This document shows, in pieces, positions 48,297 to 56,082 of a stretch of DNA of 64,000 bases. The stretch's first letter is position 1; every line of letters starts with the position of its first letter. The notes beneath the pieces were generated by a model that saw only the letters and a list, made by a program, of their open reading frames with translations, was not told the origin of the DNA and ran no database searches. Origin of the DNA: Chersky-806 sp038252255 (GTDB lineage: Bacteria > Actinomycetota > Acidimicrobiia > IMCC26256 > JAENVU01); the NCBI GenBank assembly GCA_038252255.1, contig JBBSAM010000022.1:1-64000 (forward strand), read 5' to 3'. The position numbers were made by a program, and so were the translations under genes.

Positions 48297-49250
48297 CTAC
48301 GCGGTGAGGCCGCGCTGGGCCCGGAACCAGTCCAGGGTGCGGCCGACGCCGTCGTCCAGGTCGGTCCACGGCTTCCATCCGAGATGGATCTCGGCGCGAC
48401 CCGGGTCGAGCGAGGACCGCGCGACCTCACCCTGACGGGCCGGCGCGTGATTCGGCTCTTCGGTGAACCCGACCCCGCGCGCGATGGCGTCGTACAGCTC
48501 CTGCACGCTGGTCTCGACACCGGTCCCGATGTTGATGATGAGCCCGCCACCTTTGTCGGCCGCGCGCACGAGCGCATCCACCACATCGTCCACGAACACG
48601 AAGTCACGGGTCTGCTTGCCGTCGCCGAAGATGGTGGGGCGGGTCCGGTCGAGCATCAGGCCGGTGAAGATCGAGACGACGCCGGCCTCGCCGTGCGGGT
48701 CCTGGCGCGGTCCGTACACGTTCGCGAAAGCGAGCGCGCTGTACTCGAGGCCGTGGATCTCCCGGTAGTAGTGCAGGTAGTCCGCGGCCGCCTTCTTGGC
48801 CACGCCGTACGGCGACTCCGGTCGCTGCGGGTGCCCTTCCCGGACCGGAAGGTGCTCGGGGGTCCCGTAGAGCGTGCCGCCGGAGGCGGCGAAGACCACC
48901 TTGCTCGTACCCGCGCCGATGGCACCCTGGCAGATGTTGAGGGTGCCGAGGATGTTCACCTCGGCGTCGAAGACCGGACGCGCGACGCTCACGCGCACGT
49001 CGGCCTGCGCGGCGAGGTGGAAGATGACGTCGGGCTTGCGGTGCGTGATGAAGTCGGTGATGGCCGGCGACCGGACGTCCAGCCGGTGGAACGAGAACTT
49101 GCGGCTCCCGAGCGAGCGAGCGTCGGCCAGGTTGGCGAGCGATCCGGTCGACAGGTCGTCGACGACGTCGACCTCCCAGCCCTCGGCGAGCAGCCGGTCA
49201 GCGAGCGTGGAACCGATGAACCCGGCTCCGCCAGTTACGAGCGCCTTCAC
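48297..49250 (-). CDS. NAD-dependent epimerase, GalE-like
   Basis: 317 aa extended SDR. VTGGAGFIGSTLADRLL (about 5-21) binds NAD; the catalytic triad lies in FAASGGTLYG and SPYGVAKKAAADYL (Tyr-xxx-Lys). The NDP-sugar region is LAFANVYGPRQDPHGEAGVVSIF. It resembles UDP-glucose/GlcNAc 4-epimerases. GTG 49250 with AGGAGA upstream is the start. It is the last gene of the minus-strand nucleotide-sugar operon that starts with the LCP or rmlB gene. Confidence 0.87.
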   Translation of the reverse strand: MKALVTGGAGFIGSTLADRLLAEGWEVDVVDDLSTGSLANLADARSLGSRKFSFHRLDVRSPAITDFITHRKPDVIFHLAAQADVRVSVARPVFDAEVNILGTLNICQGAIGAGTSKVVFAASGGTLYGTPEHLPVREGHPQRPESPYGVAKKAAADYLHYYREIHGLEYSALAFANVYGPRQDPHGEAGVVSIFTGLMLDRTRPTIFGDGKQTRDFVFVDDVVDALVRAADKGGGLIINIGTGVETSVQELYDAIARGVGFTEEPNHAPARQGEVARSSLDPGRAEIHLGWKPWTDLDDGVGRTLDWFRAQRGLTA

Positions 49251-49258
49251 ATTCTCTC

Positions 49259-50254
49259 CTACGCGCAGGGCAGTACGGCGTCGGGACCGACCACGACATC
49301 GGCCACCGAGGTGCCGGCGGCGATCGAGCCGCCGGGCAACAGGACTGAGCGGAGAACCGTAGCGTCCTTCCCCACGACCGTCCCGGGTCCGAGCACGGAG
49401 GCCTCGACCCGCGCGCCGGCTTCGATGCGGGCTTCCCGACCGATGACCGAAGGCCCGACGACGGTCGCGCCGGCGTCGATCTGCGCCCCGGGCTGGGTCC
49501 ACACGCCCGGGCTGTGCTCGGTGGCATCGGGGGCCGGCGGTGTGCCGAGGCGGCCCGACGCGACGTCGATCTGCGCTTCGAGATACTTCCCGGGTGTCCC
49601 GATGTCGAGCCAGTACGCGTCGGACTGCATCGCGTAGAGCTGGCCGGGCGCGTCGAGCATGCGCGGGAACGTCTCCCGCTCGATCGACACCGTGAAGCGC
49701 GGCGGGATGCGGTCGAACACCTCTGGTTCGAGCACGTACGTCCCGGCGTTGATCCAGCTCGTCGGGGCCTGCCCGCGCGGCGGCTTCTCGACGAACGCGA
49801 CCACCTCGCCGTCGTCTCTCGTGGGGACTACGCCGAAGGCCGAAGGGTCTCCGACGCGAGTGAGCGCAATCGTCGCTTGGGCGCCTCGTTCGGCGTGGAA
49901 GCGCAACAGCTGGTCCAGATCGAGATCGGTCAGCACGTCGCCGTTGCAGACGAGCACGCGCTCGTCGATGCCCTCGGCCGCGAAGCGGATGCCACCGGCC
50001 GTGCCGAGCGGCTCGTGCTCGACGACGAAGCGGAGCTTGATGTCGCCGAACATGTCATCGGGGAAGTGCTGCGTGAACGCGTCGGGGAGATAGCCGAGCG
50101 ACAGCACGACCTCGTCCACGCCGTGCGCACCCAGCCAGGTGAGCTGACGCTCGATGAAGGGGACGTTGGCGATCGGCAGGAGCGGCTTCGGCGTCGTGAG
50201 CGTGAGGGGACGGAGACGAGTGCCTTCGCCCCCGACGAGCACGACCGCTTTCAT
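49259..50254 (-). CDS. NDP-sugar pyrophosphorylase, mannose-1-phosphate guanylyltransferase-like
   Basis: 331 aa. The nucleotidyltransferase signature VLVGGEGTRLRPLTLTTPKP lies at 5-24. GTAGGIRFAAEGI and the metal Asp in VCNGDVLTDLDLD follow, and WINAGTYVLEPEVFDRIP is the sugar region. After about 250 come hexapeptide repeats of a left-handed beta-helix (VVGPSVIGREARIEAGARVEASVLGPG). It probably makes GDP-mannose from manB product; another NDP-sugar is possible. Start overlaps the upstream stop by ATGA. Confidence 0.88.
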   Translation of the reverse strand: MKAVVLVGGEGTRLRPLTLTTPKPLLPIANVPFIERQLTWLGAHGVDEVVLSLGYLPDAFTQHFPDDMFGDIKLRFVVEHEPLGTAGGIRFAAEGIDERVLVCNGDVLTDLDLDQLLRFHAERGAQATIALTRVGDPSAFGVVPTRDDGEVVAFVEKPPRGQAPTSWINAGTYVLEPEVFDRIPPRFTVSIERETFPRMLDAPGQLYAMQSDAYWLDIGTPGKYLEAQIDVASGRLGTPPAPDATEHSPGVWTQPGAQIDAGATVVGPSVIGREARIEAGARVEASVLGPGTVVGKDATVLRSVLLPGGSIAAGTSVADVVVGPDAVLPCA

Positions 50255-51030
50255 GGGGCGGTCGTCGTGCCTGACGGCAGGGTCGTCGTGCTGTCGGTCG
50301 CGCCGGTGGCCCCCGTCGCACCCGTCGCACCCGGGATGGTCGTGGTGGTGACGCCGGTGGCCGGCTGACCGCCGAGGTCCTCGATGTTCGCCAGGGCCGA
50401 CTCGGCGGCCGGCGGCTCGGGGAGCGGCTGGCCCTTCGGGAGGAAGTAGATCGCCACGATGTCGCCGTTCTTCGGGTGGTAGTCGGCCGGGTTGCCGGTG
50501 CGGGCCTTCCCCGTCCACGCCTTGCCCTGGTGGCCGATGACCCACTGGACGTCTGCGGTCTTGGCGGCCGAGCCCTTGCCGCACTTCTGGCCGTTCGAGT
50601 GCTCGAGCCCGTCCCACGCCTTGATCGACGAGTCGGAGAGGTTCCAGCCACCGTAGGAGAAGAACCGGCCGACCGTCGCCTCCTTCCCCGCTTCGTCACT
50701 CGAGAAGGGGTGGATGTGCATGAGGCCGTCGCCGTGCGAGTGGAGGCCCGCCCGGACACCGGGCTCGTTCGCCCGGGGCTCGAACGACGGGGCGTTGGGC
50801 AGCCAGGTGCCGCACACGTTCACGCCGAGAAAGGCGTGCCAGTGCATGCCGACCGTCGGCGCGGCATCGGCCTTCTGGTCGTTGCCCATCTTCGTGACGA
50901 CGACGAGCAGCACGCCGATCAGCACCACCGCGACGGTCATCACGGTCCACACCATCGAGCCGCTGCGTCGCTTCGGGCGCCGGACTCGCGACCGGATCCG
51001 GGCGCGGTTGTACTTGCTCGCTTTGGCCAT
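50251..51030 (-). CDS. Membrane-anchored His-rich extracytoplasmic protein, function unknown
   Basis: 259 aa. A basic N-terminus (about 1-22) precedes one hydrophobic helix (about 27-46). The outer domain has HWHAFLGVNVCGTWLPNAP (about 63-81) and GLHSHGDGLMHIHPFSSDEAG (about 94-114), where six to seven histidines could bind a metal; two cysteines are also present. The tail is rich in Pro and Thr and ends with GATGATGATGAT-type triplets encoded by a 9-bp tandem repeat (about 50308-50334). No known domain recognised. It lies between the WbbL-like GT and the ManC-like enzyme, overlapping the latter, so an envelope role is likely. Confidence 0.7.
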   Translation of the reverse strand: MAKASKYNRARIRSRVRRPKRRSGSMVWTVMTVAVVLIGVLLVVVTKMGNDQKADAAPTVGMHWHAFLGVNVCGTWLPNAPSFEPRANEPGVRAGLHSHGDGLMHIHPFSSDEAGKEATVGRFFSYGGWNLSDSSIKAWDGLEHSNGQKCGKGSAAKTADVQWVIGHQGKAWTGKARTGNPADYHPKNGDIVAIYFLPKGQPLPEPPAAESALANIEDLGGQPATGVTTTTIPGATGATGATGATDSTTTLPSGTTTAP

Positions 51031-51043
51031 GACGGGGGCCAGG

Positions 51044-51946
51044 TTACTCGGTCACTACCGGAGATTCGGGCCGCGTGCGGGTTGCCGCGAGGGTCCCCAC
51101 GACCAGGCCGCGAGCGGCCAGAAAGACCCCGACCAGGGGGAGGAGCAGCCGTCGCGGGCCGTGCCACCACTTCGACGCATACCGGTACGCGGCGAAGTGA
51201 TGGTCGAGAATCGACCGCATGGGCCGCCGAGCCCGGCTCGCGCCGACCGCATGGACCACGTGGCCACTGGGCTCGTAGGCGATCTGCCAGCCGGCGGCCC
51301 CGAGCCGCCGGCACAGGTCCACGTCTTCGAAGAACAGGAAGAACCGTTCGTCCCAGCCGCCCACCCGATCGAGCGCCTCGCGGCGGAACCAGACCGCCGC
51401 GCCCGAGATCCATTCGACGGTGCGCGGGACGTCCGGGTCGGCGTCGAGCTGGCGGTACGAGCGCGTGAATCGGTTGCCCGGCGCGACGACTCCCAGCAGG
51501 GCGTGGCCGATCGCGTCACCGAGTGACGGCGCCGAGCGGGCCGACGGGTAGCGCGTGCCGTCCGGGTTCTGCAGCTGCGGCCCCACCGCGCCGAGCCGCC
51601 CTTCGAGGTCGAACCGACCCAGGAGCGCACCGGCCGTGCCCGGCTCGATCTCGGCGTCGGGGTTCAGCACCGCGACGATCGGCGCACGCGTTGCGGCCGC
51701 CCCGAGATTCGCGGCTCGGCCATAGCCGAGGTTCGCGCCCGGCCGGATGACCGTCACCTCGGGGAACGCGGCCTGGAGCTCGGCAACCGACCCGTCGGCC
51801 GATCCGTTGTCGACCACGACCACCTCGGGCGAGCCACCGGCCGAGTCGTCGGCGAGCAGCGAGTCCACGCACGCGGTGAGCGACGGCCCGGCCTCGTAGT
51901 TGACGACGACCGCGGCCCACGCCGGACTCGCTTCTCCCGAAGACAC
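51044..51946 (-). CDS. GT2 glycosyltransferase, WbbL/rhamnosyltransferase-like
   Basis: 300 aa, the usual size for WbbL. AAVVVNYEAGPSLTACVDSL starts the GT-A fold; VVVDNGSADGSVAEL and VAVLNPDAEIEPGTAGAL (donor-metal DxD region) follow, and the acceptor loop is FFLFFEDVDLCRRLGAAGW. Mycobacterial WbbL adds rhamnose to decaprenyl-PP-GlcNAc when building the peptidoglycan-polysaccharide linker; a like step is inferred here. GTG 51946 gives an N-terminus just before the first strand. Confidence 0.82.
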   Translation of the reverse strand: MSSGEASPAWAAVVVNYEAGPSLTACVDSLLADDSAGGSPEVVVVDNGSADGSVAELQAAFPEVTVIRPGANLGYGRAANLGAAATRAPIVAVLNPDAEIEPGTAGALLGRFDLEGRLGAVGPQLQNPDGTRYPSARSAPSLGDAIGHALLGVVAPGNRFTRSYRQLDADPDVPRTVEWISGAAVWFRREALDRVGGWDERFFLFFEDVDLCRRLGAAGWQIAYEPSGHVVHAVGASRARRPMRSILDHHFAAYRYASKWWHGPRRLLLPLVGVFLAARGLVVGTLAATRTRPESPVVTE

Positions 51947-51953
51947 GCGCGAC

Positions 51954-52703
51954 CTACTTGACGATTCGGTACTTGACGAGCGCGAACATCGCGGCGAACC
52001 CGTCACGCCAGGTGATCTTCTTGCCTTCGTCGAACTCGCGACCTGCGTAGGAGATCGGCACCTCGTAGATGCGGATGCCCTGGCGCAACACCTTGGCCGT
52101 GATCTCGGGCTCGAAGTCGAAGCGGTCGGAGCGCACCTTGATCCCGCGCAGCACCTCGCGGTCGAAGAGCTTGTAACACGTCTCCATGTCCGAGAGCGTC
52201 GTGTTGTAGAGCAGGTTGGTGGTGAGCGACAGCATCTTGTTGCCGACCCAGTGCAGGTAGAGCATGTTGCGGCGCTCACCGGTGATCCGGGACCCGTAGA
52301 CCACCTTCGCCCGGCCCTTCAGCATCGGCGCGATGAGCCGCGGCCAGTCCTCCGGGTCGTACTCGAGGTCCGCGTCCTGGATGAGCACCAGGTCGCCGGT
52401 GACGTGCTCGAGCCCGGTGCGGATCGCCGCGCCCTTGCCACGGTTCTCGGCGTGCGTGATGACCTTGACGGTGCTGTCACCGAGCTGGGTGAGCACCGAG
52501 TGGGTGCCGTCGTCGCTCCCGTCGTCCACGACGATGAACTCGCGGTCGAGCGGCAGCTCGACCAGCCGCATGCGCCGCAGGATCTCGACGACGGTGTTCC
52601 GCTCGTTGAACACGGGCACGATGACCGAGAGCTTCCGGTACGGAACCGGATCATGCGGTCCGCGCACCGGAGAGGTGTTGCCTTCTGTGCCGCTCGCCGT
52701 CAC
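51954..52703 (-). CDS. GT2 glycosyltransferase, dolichyl/polyprenyl-phosphate sugar synthase-like
   Basis: 249 aa. SVIVPVFNERNTVVEILRRM, REFIVVDDGSDDGTHSVL, GKGAAIRTGLEHVTGDLVLIQDADLEYDPEDWPRL (DADLEYDP motif) and RDGFAAMFALVKYR are typical of DPM1/polyprenyl-P-glycosyl transferases without C-terminal membrane helices. It would charge polyprenyl phosphate with mannose or glucose. GTG 52703 overlaps the upstream stop (GTGA). Donor sugar not predictable. Confidence 0.85.
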   Translation of the reverse strand: MTASGTEGNTSPVRGPHDPVPYRKLSVIVPVFNERNTVVEILRRMRLVELPLDREFIVVDDGSDDGTHSVLTQLGDSTVKVITHAENRGKGAAIRTGLEHVTGDLVLIQDADLEYDPEDWPRLIAPMLKGRAKVVYGSRITGERRNMLYLHWVGNKMLSLTTNLLYNTTLSDMETCYKLFDREVLRGIKVRSDRFDFEPEITAKVLRQGIRIYEVPISYAGREFDEGKKITWRDGFAAMFALVKYRIVK

Positions 52704-53677
52704 TGCTCGCGCTCCTTCCGGTACCACTCGTAGGTGCGGGTGAGGCCTTCGTGCAGCTGGACGTGTGGCTCCCAGCCGAGCACCTCACGCGCCAGGCTGA
52801 TGTCGGGCTGCCGTTGGGTCGGATCGTCTTCGGGCAACGGCTCGAACGAGATCTCGGACGACGAGCCCGTGACCTCGAGCACCGTTCGGGCCAGCTCGAG
52901 GATCGTGAACTCGTTGGGGTTCCCGATGTTCATCGGCCCGATGTGGTCCGAGCCGAGCAGGCCGAGGATCCCGCTGATCAGGTCGTCGACGTAGCAGAAC
53001 GACCGGGTCTGGTCACCCGCGCCGTACACGGTGAGCGGCTTGCCCTCCATGGCCTGGACGAGGAAGTTGGACACCACCCGCCCGTCCGCCGGCCGCAGGC
53101 GCGGCCCGTAGGTGTTGAAGATGCGCACGATGCGGACGTCGAGCCCGTGGGTGCGGTGATACGCGAGCGTGAGCGCCTCCGCGAAGCGCTTCGCTTCGTC
53201 GTAGACACCTCGAGGGCCGATCGGGTTGACGTTGCCCCAGTACGACTCGGGCTGCGGGTGCACCAGTGGATCGCCGTACACCTCGCTCGTGGAGGCGAGC
53301 AGGTAGCGCGCGTCCTTGGCCAGCGCGAGCCCGAGGGTGTTGTGGGTACCCAGCGCGCCGACCTTCATCGTCTTGATGGGGTGCTCGAGGTAGTCCTCGG
53401 GGCTCGCCGGACTGGCGAAGTGCAGCACCGCGTCGACCGAGCCGGTGACGTGGATGAAGTTCGTGACGTCGTGAAGCTCGAAGGTGAACTCGGGGCGGCC
53501 GAGCAGGTTGTCCAGGTTCTCCATCCGGCCGGTGAGCAGGTTGTCGAGCCCCACCACGTCCCAGCCACCGTCGATGAGACGCTCGGTGAGATGTGACGCG
53601 AGAAATCCGGCTGCACCCGTGACGACCGCGCGCGGGCGTGGACGGTCCGTGGCTCGTCTCCGAGGCTGACCATCCAC
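52700..53677 (-). CDS. UDP-glucuronate decarboxylase-like (UXS) epimerase-family protein
   Basis: 325 aa extended SDR. VTGAAGFLASHLTERLI binds NAD. STSEVYGDPLVHPQPESYWG and NPIGPRGVYDEAKRFAEAL, with Tyr-xxx-Lys, are the characteristic UXS blocks, as is RIFNTYGPRLRPADGRVVSNF. It converts UDP-GlcA to UDP-xylose. The start GTG shares one base with the ugd stop (TAGTG), so its substrate-producing enzyme is encoded immediately upstream. Confidence 0.88.
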   Translation of the reverse strand: MDGQPRRRATDRPRPRAVVTGAAGFLASHLTERLIDGGWDVVGLDNLLTGRMENLDNLLGRPEFTFELHDVTNFIHVTGSVDAVLHFASPASPEDYLEHPIKTMKVGALGTHNTLGLALAKDARYLLASTSEVYGDPLVHPQPESYWGNVNPIGPRGVYDEAKRFAEALTLAYHRTHGLDVRIVRIFNTYGPRLRPADGRVVSNFLVQAMEGKPLTVYGAGDQTRSFCYVDDLISGILGLLGSDHIGPMNIGNPNEFTILELARTVLEVTGSSSEISFEPLPEDDPTQRQPDISLAREVLGWEPHVQLHEGLTRTYEWYRKEREQ

Positions 53678-54975
53678 TACCGGCCCACTCCTTCGTAGAG
53701 GAAGCCACGGCGCCGCAGCGCCACGGGGTCGAGCAGGTTGCGGGCGTCGAGCACCCGGGGCTGGGCCAGCGCCGCGAGCACACGATCGAAGTCCAGCCAA
53801 CGGAACTCGTCCCACTCGGTGAGCACCGCGAGCACTGCAGCACCATCGCACGCGTCGTAGGGGTCGGGGACGACCTCGAGCCCCGGGACCAGCGTGGCGG
53901 CGCGCTCCCCCGCCTCCGGGTCGTACGCGCGCACGATCGCGCCTTCCTCGATCAGCCGGCGGGCGATCACGAGTGCGGGCGAGTCACGGAGGTCGTCCGT
54001 GTTCGCCTTGAAGGTGAGCCCCCACAGCGCGATGACCGCACCCTCGAGCGATCCACCCGCCAGACCGCGCAGCTTCTCGACCATCCGCTCGTGCTGGCGT
54101 CGGTTCACCTCGATGACACCCTCGAGCAGCGAGAAGTCGTACCCGAAGCGGCGGGCCGTGTGCAGCAGCGCGGCAGTGTCCTTCGGGAAGCAGGATCCGC
54201 CGTAACCCGGACCCGGGTGCAGGAACTCGAATCCGATCCGCTGGTCGTAGCCCATGCCGAGCGCAACCTCGCGGACGTCGGCGTCGACGGACTCGCAGAG
54301 GTTGGCGATCGCGTTCACGAACGAGATCTTGGTCGCCAGGAACGCGTTGGACGCGTACTTGATCATCTCGGCCGACGCCGGGTCCGTCACGAGGATCGGT
54401 GCGTTCAACGAGCGGTAGAGCCCGCTCACCCGGACCGCGACCGCGGGGTCGTCGCAGCCGATCACCACCCGGTTCGGGTGCAGGAAGTCGCGTACGGACG
54501 ATCCTTCGCGCAGGAACTCGGGGTTCGAGGCCACGCCGATCTCCTCCGCCGCACCGGACTCGGCGAGGATCCTCTGCACGAGCCGGGTCGAGCCCACCGG
54601 CATGGTCGACTTGTTGATCACGACCGCGTTCGGGCGTAGCACCGGTGCGATCTCGCGCGTGACGTCCTCGACGAACGACAGGTCGGCGGCGCCGTCGTCC
54701 CCCTGGGGCGTGGGCACGCACAGGAAGACGAACTCTGCGGCCCCGGCGGCGTTGGCCGCGCCCACGACGAAGTTGAGCCGGCGCGAGGTCAGGCCCTCGT
54801 TGAGCAGCTCGGGCAGGCCGTCCTCGAGGATCGGGACCTCGCCCTTCAGGAGGGCGGTGACCCGCTCGACGTTGATGTCGGCGCCCGTGACCCGGTGACC
54901 CATGCGGGCCAGGCACGCGGCGGTGGTCAGGCCGACGTACCCGGCGCCGATAACTGCAACCTCAGACATCCTCAT
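53677..54975 (-). CDS. ugd: UDP-glucose 6-dehydrogenase
   Basis: Oxidises UDP-glucose to UDP-glucuronate with two NAD. 432 aa. N-terminal VAVIGAGYVGLTTAACLARMGH (about 6-27), the block VINKSTMPVGSTRLV, substrate region EFLREGSSVRDFLHPNRVVIG and the catalytic cysteine in GPGYGGSCFPKD are all present. Coupled to UXS, it makes UDP-xylose precursor. ATG 54975 is used; ATG 54969 is equally possible. Confidence 0.94.
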   Translation of the reverse strand: MRMSEVAVIGAGYVGLTTAACLARMGHRVTGADINVERVTALLKGEVPILEDGLPELLNEGLTSRRLNFVVGAANAAGAAEFVFLCVPTPQGDDGAADLSFVEDVTREIAPVLRPNAVVINKSTMPVGSTRLVQRILAESGAAEEIGVASNPEFLREGSSVRDFLHPNRVVIGCDDPAVAVRVSGLYRSLNAPILVTDPASAEMIKYASNAFLATKISFVNAIANLCESVDADVREVALGMGYDQRIGFEFLHPGPGYGGSCFPKDTAALLHTARRFGYDFSLLEGVIEVNRRQHERMVEKLRGLAGGSLEGAVIALWGLTFKANTDDLRDSPALVIARRLIEEGAIVRAYDPEAGERAATLVPGLEVVPDPYDACDGAAVLAVLTEWDEFRWLDFDRVLAALAQPRVLDARNLLDPVALRRRGFLYEGVGR

Positions 54976-54996
54976 CGGCCTTTCGTGCGTTCGAGA

Positions 54997-56013
54997 TCAC
55001 CGGTGTGCGCTCTCGGTCCAGGCATCCTCGGCGACCGGTGCCCGGTCCCTGAGGGGTTCCCACCACGAGCGGTGCTTCGCGTACCACTCGACCGTGGCGC
55101 GAACCCCGGTGTCGAAGTCCACCTCGGGCTCCCATCCCAGCTCGCGGCGGATCTTCGCACTGTCGAGCAGGTACCGGCGATCATGGCCCGGGCGGTCGGG
55201 GACGATCGTCTTCAACGACGACGGCTTGCCGAGCACCTCGAGGACGACGTCGGCGATCTCCTCGATGCTCGCCTCGATCCCGCTCCCCACGTTGTAGGTC
55301 TCGCCTTCCCGGCCGCGGCCGAGGATGAGGTCGATCGCGGAGCAGTGGTCGAGCGCGTGGAGCCACTCCCGACGGTGCGCGGTGGAGGCGTAGAGCGGGA
55401 GCGGGACGTCGTCGAGCGCTCGCGACGTGAACAGCGGGATCACCTTCTCGGGGAACTGGTACGGGCCGTAGTTGTTGGAGCAGTTCGAGATCGTGACCGG
55501 CAACCCGTAGGTCTCGTGGTAGGCGCGCACGATGTGGTCCGCCGCGGCCTTCGAGGCGTTGTACGGCGTGCGCGGCCGGTACGGAGAGTCCTCCGAGAAG
55601 GCTCCGGGATCGTCGAGGGCGAGATCGCCGTAGACCTCGCAGGTCGAGACGTGGTGGAAGCGGCTCACGCCCACGCGCCGGGCCGCCTCCAGCAGGCTCT
55701 GGGTACCCAGCACGTTGGTCCGCACGAACCGGCCGGGATCGAGCACGGCCAGGCTGTTGTGGGACTCGGCGGCGAAGTTCACGACGACGTCCACCTCGAG
55801 GTCCGCCAGGAGCGCCTCGAGGACCGGGAGGTCGGCGATGTCAGCCTGGACGAAGGTGATCCGGTCCTCGACGTCGGCGAGGTTCGGCCGGTTGCCCGCG
55901 TAGGTCAGGAGGTCGAGCGCCACGAGGCCGTCGGCGGGGTGCGATTCGGTCCAGTAGCGCACGAAATTCGACCCGATGAAGCCGGCCGCGCCGGTCACGA
56001 GCAACGTGGGCAT
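54997..56013 (-). CDS. dTDP-glucose 4,6-dehydratase-like protein (RmlB family)
   Basis: 338 aa. VTGAAGFIGSNFVRYW (NAD), RTPYNASKAAADHIVRAYHETYGLPVTISNCSNNYGPYQFPEKVIP (Tyr151-xxx-Lys155 and the conserved sugar-nucleotide block) and HDRRYLLDSAKIRRELGW are RmlB features. The catalytic loop reads STCEVYG (123-129) instead of STDEVYG, so the Asp that protonates the leaving hydroxyl is Cys125, and AAESH is followed by NSLAV, not VDRSI. It may use another substrate or a modified mechanism. No rmlA, rmlC or rmlD is recognised nearby. Confidence 0.82.
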   Translation of the reverse strand: MPTLLVTGAAGFIGSNFVRYWTESHPADGLVALDLLTYAGNRPNLADVEDRITFVQADIADLPVLEALLADLEVDVVVNFAAESHNSLAVLDPGRFVRTNVLGTQSLLEAARRVGVSRFHHVSTCEVYGDLALDDPGAFSEDSPYRPRTPYNASKAAADHIVRAYHETYGLPVTISNCSNNYGPYQFPEKVIPLFTSRALDDVPLPLYASTAHRREWLHALDHCSAIDLILGRGREGETYNVGSGIEASIEEIADVVLEVLGKPSSLKTIVPDRPGHDRRYLLDSAKIRRELGWEPEVDFDTGVRATVEWYAKHRSWWEPLRDRAPVAEDAWTESAHR

Positions 56014-56082
56014 CAGGGAATTCTAGGGCAGGGGAACCGAGACCCCGGACGGGAGTCGAAAAGGCGGACCCGGGCAGGCCGG

